A stretch of DNA of 64,000 nt from Ruminococcaceae bacterium UBA1375 (lineage in GTDB: Bacteria > Bacillota > Clostridia > Oscillospirales > Ruminococcaceae). The notes under the pieces are model-generated. The model made no database searches. It was not told the origin of the DNA and saw only the letters and a program-made list of their open reading frames with translations. The position numbers were made by a program, and so were the translations under genes. This document shows positions 1 to 8,314 of the stretch, in pieces (the stretch's first letter is position 1; the number at the start of each line of letters is the position of its first letter). The DNA is taken from positions 9,657-73,656 of the forward strand of contig DBRF01000016.1 in the NCBI GenBank assembly GCA_002305795.1. Reading direction: 5' to 3'.

Positions 1-65
1 GCAAAGAAGATCACGCCGAACAGGCTCAGCAGCACGATAACAAAACGATTGAACAAAGAGTTCAT
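1..65 (-). CDS. N-terminus of an unidentified membrane-anchored protein (cut by window edge)
   Basis: On the minus strand an ATG at 65 opens a frame that runs off the left edge. The visible peptide begins MNSLFNRFVIVLLSLFGVIF, a short polar stretch followed by a hydrophobic segment typical of a signal peptide or signal anchor. An AGGAGG lies upstream at a rather long spacing of about 13 bases. Only about 21 residues are visible, so no function can be assigned. Confidence 0.55.
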   Translation of the reverse strand, partial: MNSLFNRFVIVLLSLFGVIFF

Positions 66-181
66 GAAAACGGTCTTTCCTCCTTTGCGTTGCAGGTCCA
101 TGATAAGTCGGATTGCCCCACGTTCGCCGTCCTTGCCGATTGGCGGTAAAGTGGGAACCGTAATGATTGCCTTTGACAATC

Positions 182-187
182 ATTATA
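182..187 (-). promoter_or_regulatory. Probable extended -10 promoter element for the edge gene
   Basis: The minus strand reads TGGTATAAT, an extended -10 box, about 115 bases upstream of the ATG at 65. No convincing -35 is seen, which is acceptable for an extended -10 promoter. Confidence 0.4.
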
Positions 188-233
188 CCATAAAGCATCC
201 GTTGGGTTTCCACTGGTTTTCGCCGTTAGGCAC

Positions 234-508
234 GAAACGTCATGGCTTTGCCCTGACGTTTCTCATCCAACCCTTTGCGGCCCTAGTAAAGCCGCAATTT
301 TGCCTTGCAAAACCGGTTTGGATGTAGGTGTACCAACCGACTTCTAATTGGTTTTGCTTCGGCAAAATGGGGACCGAAACTATCTGCCGCTGAAAATTCT
401 GGGGCATCCGCTTTGATTTCCCTTGGTTTTCGCCGTCAGGCGAAATGACCGGCCGGACTTTGGCCGGTCAAAAGGGGAATCGGAAACGTCCGCCATTGCG
501 GACGTTTC
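234..508. other. Cluster of seven perfect hairpins in an intergenic region
   Basis: Perfect inverted repeats lie at 234-262, 275-297, 298-312, 352-367 (TTTTGC-TTCG-GCAAAA), 428-445 (TTTCGCC-GTCA-GGCGAAA), 447-469 (8-bp stem) and 483-508 (11-bp stem, loop CATT). The last sits just past the miaA stop and could terminate that operon, although only a weak T-run follows. The phrase TGGTTTTCGCCGT appears twice, near 215 and 424. There is no credible ORF here. It could be a structured RNA or a block of REP-like elements. Confidence 0.6.
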
Positions 509-515
509 TATTATA

Positions 516-1457
516 TCACAGAGAGAGCTCATTTTGAAGCACCTGTTTTGCCTCTTTCACCAAACTATCAAAATCCACGGCGGAAGGGTCCAGCCAATGG
601 ATCCGCTCATCCCGCTTCAGCCAGGTGATCTGGCGCTTGGCGTACCGGCGGGTCTGGCGCTTGAGGTTTTCCAGGCACTCTTCCAGAGGCAGGCTGCCTT
701 CCAGCCAGGGCCGCAGTTCCTTATAGCCGATGGCGTTGGCGGCGGTTTTCAGGGCAGGGTTGGCCAGCACCTGCCTGGCTTCCTCCAACAGCCCCTGTGT
801 TACCATTTCATCCACCCGCCGGTCGATGCGCCGGTACAGCAGGCTGCGGTCGGCGTAGTTCAGCCCCACCATGCCCAGTTGATACCGGCATTCCTGGCGG
901 CTGGCCTGCTTTTGTTCCCAGAGGGTCTTGCCTGTCAAGCGGTACACCTCCACAGCCCGCACCAAGCGGACGTAGTTGTGGGGGTGGATAATTTTAGCGG
1001 AATCCGGGTCTACCCGGCAAAGTTCACTATAAAGGCTTTCCCCTTGATCTGCTTTTGCCTGCTTCATCAGCTCTTCCCGCAGGGCGTCGTCCCCGGCGGC
1101 GGACTGGTCAAAACGGATGCAGTCCACAGTGCTGTGCAGATACAGCCCGGTCCCCCCGCAGAGAATGGGGAGTTTTCCCCGCTGCCACACCTCCCGGATG
1201 GTCTTTTGGGCCAGGGAGACGTAGTCGCTGACGGAAAAGGGCTGGTCCGGGTCCAGAAAGGCGATGAGGTGGTGGGGCACCCCTTTTTGCTCCTCTAAGG
1301 TGGGCTGAGCGGTGGCGATGGGTAGGCCTTTATAGATCTGCATGCTGTCGGCGCCGATAATCTCCCCGTTTAACTGCAGGGCCAGCTCCACCGCCAAAGC
1401 GGTCTTCCCCGACGCCGTGGGGCCGGTGACCACCGCCAGTTTGATTTTATCCTCCAA
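516..1457 (-). CDS. miaA: tRNA dimethylallyltransferase MiaA
   Basis: Adds a dimethylallyl group to N6 of A37 in tRNAs reading UNN codons. The 313-residue product is the usual length. A P-loop GPTASGKT sits at residues 12-19, followed by the family motif GADSMQIYKGLPIATAQPT. The start is placed at TTG 1457 because GGAGGAG lies just upstream and homology begins immediately afterwards; the open frame extends further upstream but only as antisense of mutL. The gene overlaps the end of mutL by 11 bases, so the two are probably translationally coupled. It is the last gene of the mutS-mutL-miaA operon. Confidence 0.95.
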   Translation of the reverse strand: MEDKIKLAVVTGPTASGKTALAVELALQLNGEIIGADSMQIYKGLPIATAQPTLEEQKGVPHHLIAFLDPDQPFSVSDYVSLAQKTIREVWQRGKLPILCGGTGLYLHSTVDCIRFDQSAAGDDALREELMKQAKADQGESLYSELCRVDPDSAKIIHPHNYVRLVRAVEVYRLTGKTLWEQKQASRQECRYQLGMVGLNYADRSLLYRRIDRRVDEMVTQGLLEEARQVLANPALKTAANAIGYKELRPWLEGSLPLEECLENLKRQTRRYAKRQITWLKRDERIHWLDPSAVDFDSLVKEAKQVLQNELSL

Positions 1458-3465
1458 AAGGCTCCTCCTCTCCCAGCAGCGCCTGGCTTCCGGTGCGGCC
1501 AAACCGCTTTTCCAACTGACGGCGGGTAAACACCACCGCAATGGGTCGTCCGTGGGGGCAGTGGCGGATGGTGGGGTCCTTCCACACCTGAAGGGCCAGG
1601 CGCTGAAGCTCTTCCCTGGAATTTTCTTCCCCGCCCTTAATGGCTCCTCGGCAGGCGGTGGTTTCCAGCAGCCGCTCCCAGGCAGCCGGGGAAATGTCCT
1701 GCTTCCCGGCGGCGATGGAGGAAAGCATTTCCTCCACAAGCAGGGAAAGCTGGCTGTGTTCCAGTACCGAAGGGGCAGCGGTGAGGCAGAAGCCCTCCTG
1801 GGTTTTTCCAAACCGCAGGCCGTATTCCGCCAAGCGGGCACGGTGTTCCTCAATCAACGCCTGCTGGTCGGCGGTGAGGGTCAGGGGGATGGGGTGTACC
1901 AATGCCTGGGCGCAGTCCAGGCTCAGCTGGCTGCGCAGCTGTTCGTAACGAATCCGCTCGTGGGCGGCGTGTTTGTCCATGACAATGAATTTATCCCCGG
2001 CTTCCAGCAGCAGATAGGTTTGGAACACCTCCCCGATGTAGCGCAGGGCGGGGACATCCTCCTGCGCCGGCTGCGCCGGTTCCGGTTTTGCAGGAGCCGG
2101 TTCCTCCCTGGAGGAAGAAAAATTGGCTCCGGACAGAAAGGAAAAGCCCTGCACCGCCTGCTTCAGCCGCTCCTCCGAAGAAGGCTGGAAAGAGGCTTTT
2201 GGGGGCTGGTTTTGCCGGTGAGCCGGGGGACAATGCAGGCTGTCCCCGGCAGCGGAAGAACGGGGCCGGGCAGGCCGGCTTTGCTCCGGCGATATTTCTT
2301 TATCGAAAGAAGGTTCCGGCCGGGGCGCTTCGGTGTCCGGCGGAAAAGCAGCGGGCTGTTCCTCTGTCGGTTTTACGGAAGCCTGACCGGCGCCGGTCTT
2401 TAAGGTCTGCTGCACCCCGGTTGGCACCGGAGGATGGGTGGGCAGCGGCTTCTTATCTGGAGACGGGGTCAGTTCATCCACGGCACTCAGGGCACTTTTC
2501 ACCCCGAAATAGATGCACTCATATACCGAGGAATCCTGCATGAATTTGATTTCGGTTTTGGCCGGGTGGACATTCACATCCACGCTGGCGTAAGGCAGGG
2601 TCAGTTCCAGCACGCAGGCGGGAAACCGCCCCACCATAATTTCATTTTGATAGGCTTCCTGCAGCGCCTGCATACACAGTCCGCTGCGGACATACCGCTG
2701 GTTGACGAAAAAAAGCTGCAATTTCCGGTTGGCCCGAGTGTAGGAAGGTCGGGTAATGAAGCCGGTAAGGCGGATGTTGTTGTAGGTATAGTCCACTTCC
2801 CGCACCTGGGAGGCAAACTCCCGTCCCAGCACAGCGTACACTGCGCTGAGCAGCTTGCCGTCTCCGGGGGTGTGCAGCAGGGATTTATTGTCCTTGATCA
2901 GCCGGAAGGAGATTTCCGGGTGGCTCAAAGCCAGCTTTTCCACCACATCCACGGCGTAGGCGGCTTCGGTGGCGGTTTTCTTCAAAAATTTCAACCGGGC
3001 GGGCAGGTTATAAAACAAATCCCGCACCAGAATGGTGGTGCCTTCCGGGCAGCCCACCGCTTCGGTGTGCACCCTTCCCCCGCCCTGAACGGTGGCCCGA
3101 GTACCCAGCTTTTCTTCCTGGGTTTTGGTGAGCAGCTCCACCTTGGCCACGGCGGCAATGGAAGCCAGTGCTTCCCCCCGGAAGCCCAGGGTGGCAATCT
3201 GTTCCAGGTCCTGCCGCTTTTCCAGCTTGCTGGTGGCGTGGCGCAGAAAGGCGGTGGGCACATCTTCCCCGGCGATTCCAATGCCGTTGTCGGTGACCCG
3301 AAGGTAGCGGATGCCCCCTTCTTTCAGCTCCACGGTAATGGCGGTGGCTTTGGCGTCGATGGCGTTTTCCAGCAGTTCCTTCACCACCGAGGCGGGGCGC
3401 TCCACCACCTCCCCGGCGGCAATCAGCTCCGACACCTGGGGCGGGAGCAGACGGATTTTCGGCAT
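1447..3465 (-). CDS. mutL: DNA mismatch repair protein MutL
   Basis: A GHKL ATPase that couples MutS mismatch recognition to strand incision. The 672-residue protein has the ATPase motifs ENAIDA (33-38), DNGIGI (59-64), RHATSKL and GFRGEAL (about 94-100), then a low-complexity Pro/Ser/Glu linker. The C-terminal endonuclease domain carries DKHAAHERIRYE from about residue 497, matching the metal-binding DxHAxxExxxxE pattern, and CPHGRP near 636. This implies a nicking-type MutL, consistent with a genome without MutH. It starts 27 bases after the mutS stop, with GAAGGTGCGTT before the ATG. Confidence 0.97.
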   Translation of the reverse strand: MPKIRLLPPQVSELIAAGEVVERPASVVKELLENAIDAKATAITVELKEGGIRYLRVTDNGIGIAGEDVPTAFLRHATSKLEKRQDLEQIATLGFRGEALASIAAVAKVELLTKTQEEKLGTRATVQGGGRVHTEAVGCPEGTTILVRDLFYNLPARLKFLKKTATEAAYAVDVVEKLALSHPEISFRLIKDNKSLLHTPGDGKLLSAVYAVLGREFASQVREVDYTYNNIRLTGFITRPSYTRANRKLQLFFVNQRYVRSGLCMQALQEAYQNEIMVGRFPACVLELTLPYASVDVNVHPAKTEIKFMQDSSVYECIYFGVKSALSAVDELTPSPDKKPLPTHPPVPTGVQQTLKTGAGQASVKPTEEQPAAFPPDTEAPRPEPSFDKEISPEQSRPARPRSSAAGDSLHCPPAHRQNQPPKASFQPSSEERLKQAVQGFSFLSGANFSSSREEPAPAKPEPAQPAQEDVPALRYIGEVFQTYLLLEAGDKFIVMDKHAAHERIRYEQLRSQLSLDCAQALVHPIPLTLTADQQALIEEHRARLAEYGLRFGKTQEGFCLTAAPSVLEHSQLSLLVEEMLSSIAAGKQDISPAAWERLLETTACRGAIKGGEENSREELQRLALQVWKDPTIRHCPHGRPIAVVFTRRQLEKRFGRTGSQALLGEEEPFGG

Positions 3466-3492
3466 AACGCACCTTCTTTCCCTTCCAAATAA

Positions 3493-6090
3493 TTAAGGCA
3501 AGAGCTTTTTCAGCTCATACAGTTCATTTAAGGCTTCAATGGGGGTGAGCAGGTCCACATTCAGCTTTTTCAGCTCCTCCTCCACCTGGCTGACGTAGGC
3601 CGTAAGCTGCATCTGGGGGGAGGAGGGTTTCTCCGGTTTGGGTGTGCTGCCTGCCGGGGGAGTTTGATTAAGCTGCTCCAAAATCTCCTTGGCTCGGTTC
3701 AGCAGAGGCTGAGGCAGTCCCGCCAGCTTGGCCACTTCGATACCGAAGCCGTCGTCTGCCCCGCCGGGGACGATTTTCCGCAAAAAGGTGATGTCGTCCC
3801 CCCGCTTTTTCACGGCGATGTTGTAATTCTTCACCCCGTTCAGGCTCTGTTCCAGTTCACAAAGCTCGTGGTAGTGGGTGGCAAACAGGGTCTTGCAGTG
3901 GAGCCGCTTGGTGTTCACCATATATTCCACCGCCGCCCTGGCCAGGCTCATGCCGTCGTAGGTGGAGGTGCCCCGGCCGATTTCGTCTAAAATCACCAGG
4001 CTTTTGGGGGTGGCGTACTTGAGGATATGGGCCAGCTCGGTCATCTCCACCATAAAGGTGGACTGACCGGCAGTCAAATCGTCGGAAGCCCCTACCCGGG
4101 TGAAAATCCGGTCCACCACCGTCAGGTCCGCCTGGGTGGCGGGGACGTAGCTGCCAATCTGGGCCATAATGGCAATCACTGCCACCTGGCGCATATAGGT
4201 GGACTTGCCTGCCATATTGGGGCCGGTGATAATCAGCATCCGGTTGTCCTTCTGGTCCAGCCACACATCGTTGGGGACGAACACCGAATCGGTGAGCATC
4301 TTTTCCACCACCGGATGGCGGCCGTTTTGAATGCGGATGGTGCCTTTATCGTTAAACCGGGGGCAAACGTAATCGTTTTCCCGGGCCACCTCCGCCAAGC
4401 TGCACAAAAAGTCCAGCCGGGCCAAGGCGGCGGAGGTGGTCTGGATGGCGTCTCCCCGGGTGGCGATGTACTGCCGCACCTCCGTCAAAATGGCGGCTTC
4501 CAGAGCCACAATCTTTTCGCTGGCGGTGAGCACCCGGCCTTCCAGCTCCTTTAATTCCTGGGTAATAAACCGCTCGCAGCCGGTCAGGGTCTGTTTGCGG
4601 ATGTATTCCTGAGGCACCTGGTCCAAAAAGGAATTGGTTACTTCGATGTAATAGCCGAACACCTTATTGGAGCGGATCTTCAAGGTCTTGATGCCGGTAC
4701 GCTCCCGCTCCGCCTGCTCCATGGTCTGAATCACATCGGCGGCATTGTCCCGAAGGGATTTCAGCTCATCCAACTCTTGATGGAACCCCTGGCGGATGTA
4801 ATCTCCCCCCTTTAAGGTCAAAGGCGGGTCCTCCACAATGGCGCTTTCCACCAAGTGGACCACGTCCTCCAAGGGGTCGATCTGCTGATGGATGCCGGAA
4901 AGTTCCTCTCCGGTAAAGGCAGCGGTCTGCTGCTTGATGTCCGGCAGCAGGGCGGCGGTTTGGGCCAGGCTGTTCAGCTCTCTGGGACTGGCGGTACCGT
5001 ACAGCACCCGGGTCAGCAGGCGCTCCAAATCGTACACCCGGTCCAGCAAAGCCCGCAGCTCTTCCAAGGCAATCTGGTTGGCCAGCAGCTCCCCGATGGC
5101 GTTCTGCCGCCGGGTAATGGCCGCCACCCCCATCAAGGGCTGTTCCAAAGCCTTGCGCAGAAACCGCTTGCCCATGCCGGTTTTGGTTTTGTCCAGCACC
5201 CAAAGCAAACTGCCCCGCTTCTCCCCTGCCCGCATGGTCTGGGTGATTTCCAGGTTCCGGCGGGCGGTGAGGTCGATGTTCATGTATTCGTCTTCCCCGT
5301 AAAGGGTCACCCGACTGAGCCGCTTGGCCCCGTCTTTTTGGGTATTGCCCACATACTGCACCAGCCCTGCCAGAGTCTGTTCCAGCAAAGAGCCTTCCGC
5401 AATGCCCAGCTCATAGCCGGACTCTACCCCAAACTGGCGGCAGAGCAGCTGTTCCGGCTGGGGGAGCAGGCAGTTTTCCTGCTCCAAGGAGGAAGCCACG
5501 CAGCCCAGCCGGTCCCGGATATAGCTCATCAAGGCGGGGTTTTGCTCCACGTTTTGGGAATAGAGCAGCTCGGAAGGGGTAAATTTCGCCAGCTCGCTGA
5601 TGGCTTCGGCGGCGGGATCGGCGCAGTTCCGGGCGGAGGCCATCACCTCCCCGGTGGACACGTCTGCAAAGCAGACCGCCAGCTCTCCCTTCCCCAGCAT
5701 CAGGGCGGCCAGGTAGTTGTTTTTAGATTCTTCCAGCAGGTCCTCTTCGATGACGGTGCCGGGGGTGATAAGCCGGATGACGTCCCGCTTCACCAGTCCC
5801 TTGGCGGTGGCCGGGTCTTCCATCTGTTCGCAGATGGCCACCTTATAGCCTTTGTCGATGAGGCGGCGGATATAGGTGTTGGCGCTGTGGTAAGGCACCC
5901 CACACATGGGGGCACGCTCCGGCAGGCCGCACTCCTTGCCGGTGAGGGTCAGCTCCAGCTCTTTGGACACCAGCTTTGCGTCCTCGAAAAACATTTCGTA
6001 AAAGTCCCCTAAGCGGAAAAACAGGATGTGATCTTTATGCTGATCTTTGATTTTCATATATTGCTGCATCATGGGGGACAGCTTGGACAT
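3493..6090 (-). CDS. mutS: DNA mismatch repair protein MutS
   Basis: Recognises base mismatches and small loops and recruits MutL. The 865-residue product has the mismatch-wedge motif FYE (30-32) near the N-terminus, Walker A GPNMAGKST (623-631) and Walker B DEIGRGTST (from about 702). The ATG at 6090 was chosen over a longer open frame because AGAGGAG lies upstream and the family N-terminus (SKLSPMMQQYMKIK) begins here. It is the first gene of a three-gene operon with mutL and miaA. Confidence 0.97.
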   Translation of the reverse strand: MSKLSPMMQQYMKIKDQHKDHILFFRLGDFYEMFFEDAKLVSKELELTLTGKECGLPERAPMCGVPYHSANTYIRRLIDKGYKVAICEQMEDPATAKGLVKRDVIRLITPGTVIEEDLLEESKNNYLAALMLGKGELAVCFADVSTGEVMASARNCADPAAEAISELAKFTPSELLYSQNVEQNPALMSYIRDRLGCVASSLEQENCLLPQPEQLLCRQFGVESGYELGIAEGSLLEQTLAGLVQYVGNTQKDGAKRLSRVTLYGEDEYMNIDLTARRNLEITQTMRAGEKRGSLLWVLDKTKTGMGKRFLRKALEQPLMGVAAITRRQNAIGELLANQIALEELRALLDRVYDLERLLTRVLYGTASPRELNSLAQTAALLPDIKQQTAAFTGEELSGIHQQIDPLEDVVHLVESAIVEDPPLTLKGGDYIRQGFHQELDELKSLRDNAADVIQTMEQAERERTGIKTLKIRSNKVFGYYIEVTNSFLDQVPQEYIRKQTLTGCERFITQELKELEGRVLTASEKIVALEAAILTEVRQYIATRGDAIQTTSAALARLDFLCSLAEVARENDYVCPRFNDKGTIRIQNGRHPVVEKMLTDSVFVPNDVWLDQKDNRMLIITGPNMAGKSTYMRQVAVIAIMAQIGSYVPATQADLTVVDRIFTRVGASDDLTAGQSTFMVEMTELAHILKYATPKSLVILDEIGRGTSTYDGMSLARAAVEYMVNTKRLHCKTLFATHYHELCELEQSLNGVKNYNIAVKKRGDDITFLRKIVPGGADDGFGIEVAKLAGLPQPLLNRAKEILEQLNQTPPAGSTPKPEKPSSPQMQLTAYVSQVEEELKKLNVDLLTPIEALNELYELKKLLP

Positions 6091-6133
6091 AACAGGGCTC
6101 CTCTCCGCCGAAGTGTGATAATTCGATTTTTTT

Positions 6134-6162
6134 AGTATAGCATTTTTTGACGGATTTGGCAA
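6134..6162 (-). promoter_or_regulatory. Promoter of the mutS-mutL-miaA operon
   Basis: The minus strand shows TTGCCA, a 17-base spacer and TATACT, about 45 bases upstream of the mutS start. This is a good vegetative sigma-factor match. It is arranged back-to-back with the tRNA promoter on the plus strand. Confidence 0.65.
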
Positions 6163-6251
6163 GCAAACCGAAAGCCGGTATCGTTTTATTATGCTTTCCA
6201 TCCTCTGTTTTGGCCGTTAGAAAATGTATCCAGAAAAAATGCAAAAAGGAC

Positions 6252-6280
6252 TTGCAATTTCCAAAGGGGTGTGGTATAAT
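6252..6280 (+). promoter_or_regulatory. Promoter of the tRNA-Arg gene
   Basis: TTGCAA at 6252-6257, a 17-base spacer and a consensus TATAAT at 6275-6280, lying 33 bases before the tRNA. Confidence 0.8.
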
Positions 6281-6313
6281 AGCTTTCGTTGTCAGAAAGG
6301 CAGCAAAAGTTAT

Positions 6314-6390
6314 GCGCCCGTAGCGCAGTTGGATAGCGCGACAGACTCCGACTCTGTAGGCCACTGGTTCGAATCCAGCCGGGCGTACCA
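6314..6390 (+). tRNA. tRNA-Arg (anticodon CCG)
   Basis: A 77-base cloverleaf. The acceptor stem GCGCCCG pairs with CGGGCGT (first pair G-U), with D-arm GCGC...GCGC and anticodon stem ACAGA/TCTGT. The loop CTCCGAC gives anticodon CCG (codon CGG). The T-arm contains TTCGAAT, and the 3' CCA is encoded. The T-stem has one A-C mismatch at its base. The gene stands alone, with its own promoter and terminator. Confidence 0.95.
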
Positions 6391-6395
6391 ATCGG

Positions 6396-6427
6396 AAAGC
6401 CCGGTTTTTACCGGGCTTTATTTTTTA
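6396..6427 (+). terminator. Rho-independent terminator after tRNA-Arg
   Basis: AAAGCCCGG-TTTTTA-CCGGGCTTT followed by a run of T residues, starting 5 bases after the tRNA 3' end. Confidence 0.85.
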
Positions 6428-6455
6428 CTTTTGATCAAACCAAAAAGGAGAAGCT

Positions 6456-6851
6456 ATGAAAATTCGGCCTAAAAATCCGTTCTTTTATTTAGCAACATTG
6501 CTTGCTCCTTGGCAAATAATAAATACCTATGTAGAGTACACGGATACTTTTATTATATTTTCCAGATACTATGCAAAAAGGAAAACTCTTGTCATGGATC
6601 AAACACGCTTTCACATAGCTGATGTAAGCAAAATTGGTTTTCCAAAGGATTTATCAATTCCGGCGCAGGAAAAAGCTCTTTACGGTCCCTATGGAGCATA
6701 CAAGTCACAAGAGATAGATTTTCTTTTACATAACGGAAAAATTATTTCGTGGAACGCAAGACCCTACACAAAGCGGCAGTGCCAAAAAATTCTGTCTCTT
6801 TTTCCAAACGCCATAGAATTAGGCACTCAATTACGCAAGGCTCTTGAGTGA
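6456..6851 (+). CDS. Small hypothetical protein, AT-rich orphan
   Basis: A 131-residue protein I do not recognise. It begins MKIRPKNPFFYLATLLAPWQ and has a short hydrophobic N-terminal patch, with an alternating strand-rich body ending in a Leu-rich helix. A good AAAAAGGAG sits 6 bases before the ATG. Codon use is clearly AT-richer than in neighbouring genes, and it is inserted between a tRNA gene and a convergent transporter operon, so it may have been acquired horizontally. Some features recall PH-like small bacterial domains, but that is a guess. Confidence 0.7.
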   Translation: MKIRPKNPFFYLATLLAPWQIINTYVEYTDTFIIFSRYYAKRKTLVMDQTRFHIADVSKIGFPKDLSIPAQEKALYGPYGAYKSQEIDFLLHNGKIISWNARPYTKRQCQKILSLFPNAIELGTQLRKALE

Positions 6852-6890
6852 TCGTTTGATACCTTTTCATTTACAATTCTAAGCATTCAA

Positions 6891-6932
6891 AAACGGACAG
6901 CGGTATGATTGCACTTCACCCGCTGTCCGTTT
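6891..6932. terminator. Bidirectional terminator between convergent genes
   Basis: AAACGGACAGCGG pairs perfectly with CCGCTGTCCGTTT across a 16-base loop, with A/T tails on both sides. It separates the rightward small ORF from the leftward ABC operon. Confidence 0.75.
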
Positions 6933-6949
6933 CTTCGATTCTCGGATTC

Positions 6950-8314
6950 TTATTTTTCCCGCCGGAGCATGGCAAACAGCTTGCCCAAACTAGGCGGGTT
7001 GCCCTTGTACAGCGCCATCATCCGGTACACCTTTCCGGACACCCAGAGCAGCGCCAGGGCGCAGAGCACCGTCAGCCCCAGGGAACAGACGCCCATCCAC
7101 AGAGGAATCTGCCCCAGAAGCAGGCGGCTGGGGGTGACCAGAATGGCAGTAAAGGGAATCCAGTTCATCCAGTCTTCCCCGGTGCCGGAGCCCATCAAAT
7201 CCATACCGCCGCCGTAGAGCACACAGAAAAAGCTGACCACCAACGCCAAGGTAAAGAGCGGGTTGGTGGAAGAGAGGTCTTCCGGCTTGCCTGCTGCCGC
7301 TCCGCCGATGGCCGCCAAAGAGCAGTAGAGCAGAAAGCCCGCTGCCAACAGCAGCAGCGCCAGCACCCAGCCTCCCGGAGAGAACAGCCCCTCCATCTGT
7401 CCCAGCTGGTCCAAAAACAGCACCAGAGGGTTTTGAGTGTCCGGGTTCACTGCCTTAACCCAAACACAGCCCAGGCCAAAGCCCCCCACCAGCGCCGCCA
7501 CCCACAAGCAGAGCTGGAACAGGCTGGTGCAGACTAGGGCAAACACCTTGCCCAGCACCAGGGTGGTGGGTTTCACCGCCAGCAGCAGAGTGTCCATCAG
7601 CTTGGCGTTTTTCTCCATCAGCACATTGTTGGCCACCCCCTGGCCGTAGAACAGCACCATAAAGTACAGGGCCATCATCAGCACAAAGGGCAGAGCCATG
7701 GAAAACACCATCCGCACCGTTTCCAGCTGTTGCTGCCGGGGGGTCAGGGTCTGTCCATCTTCTCCCTGGACCTGCCGGGTGGATTCCACCTGGGCGGAGA
7801 GGGATTGGAGCTGGGAAGCGTCCAGCCCCGCCTTCTGCGCCAAAATTAAGGAGGAGGACTGGGAGAGAAACTGTTCCAGGCCGGAAAGCTCTTCCGTGTC
7901 GTAGGCGGCATTCTCCGGGCGCAGGAGGGTCAGGGACAGGCCGCTCTCCCCCTGCTCCACCAGCAGGACAGCGCCGGAAGGGACCTGTTCCGCCTGCTGG
8001 AGAGCCTGTTGGGGGGTATCGCAAACAGTGTACTGGATTTCGGTGTATCCTTCCATCCCCAAAGCGTTGAGCTGGTTCCAATCCACCGGAGCCGTGCCGG
8101 TTTCATCCGCTACAAACACCTGGGTCACCGGGTTGGCAGAGGAGGTGTTTCCGCCGCCGGAAGCCAGTTCCAGCAGGCCCATGATGCCCGCAGGCAGCAA
8201 GAGCAGCAGCGCTGCAATGAGGAAGGTGGCAACCCGCCAGCGCCGGGTGTTCCATTTCTGCTTAAAGGTAAAGGCAAACACTTTGCCCATGCCCTTCCAA
8301 TTCCGTTTCATCAC
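6950..8314 (-). CDS. ABC-2 type exporter permease (NatB-like), second copy
   Basis: A 454-residue membrane protein with one N-terminal transmembrane helix (ATFLIAALLLLLPAGIMGLL), a long extracytoplasmic region of about 150 residues, then a cluster of helices. This is the layout of NatB/ABC-2 permeases. The start (ATG ATG AAA CGG) overlaps the preceding permease stop by 4 bases. It is the last gene of a three-gene operon with another permease and an ATPase. NatAB relatives export sodium or antimicrobial compounds; the substrate here cannot be read from sequence. Confidence 0.85.
   Translation of the reverse strand: MMKRNWKGMGKVFAFTFKQKWNTRRWRVATFLIAALLLLLPAGIMGLLELASGGGNTSSANPVTQVFVADETGTAPVDWNQLNALGMEGYTEIQYTVCDTPQQALQQAEQVPSGAVLLVEQGESGLSLTLLRPENAAYDTEELSGLEQFLSQSSSLILAQKAGLDASQLQSLSAQVESTRQVQGEDGQTLTPRQQQLETVRMVFSMALPFVLMMALYFMVLFYGQGVANNVLMEKNAKLMDTLLLAVKPTTLVLGKVFALVCTSLFQLCLWVAALVGGFGLGCVWVKAVNPDTQNPLVLFLDQLGQMEGLFSPGGWVLALLLLAAGFLLYCSLAAIGGAAAGKPEDLSSTNPLFTLALVVSFFCVLYGGGMDLMGSGTGEDWMNWIPFTAILVTPSRLLLGQIPLWMGVCSLGLTVLCALALLWVSGKVYRMMALYKGNPPSLGKLFAMLRREK

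Noticed and set aside
423..1298. Long open frame on the plus strand over miaA
   Set aside because: Antisense shadow of miaA in GC-rich DNA; no ribosome site and no family similarity.
2434..3492. A 352-codon plus-strand frame over mutL
   Set aside because: Antisense of mutL, His/Gly/Gln-rich composition typical of shadow frames.
4855..6012. A 385-codon plus-strand frame over mutS
   Set aside because: Antisense of mutS with no start signals; mutS motifs are unambiguous.
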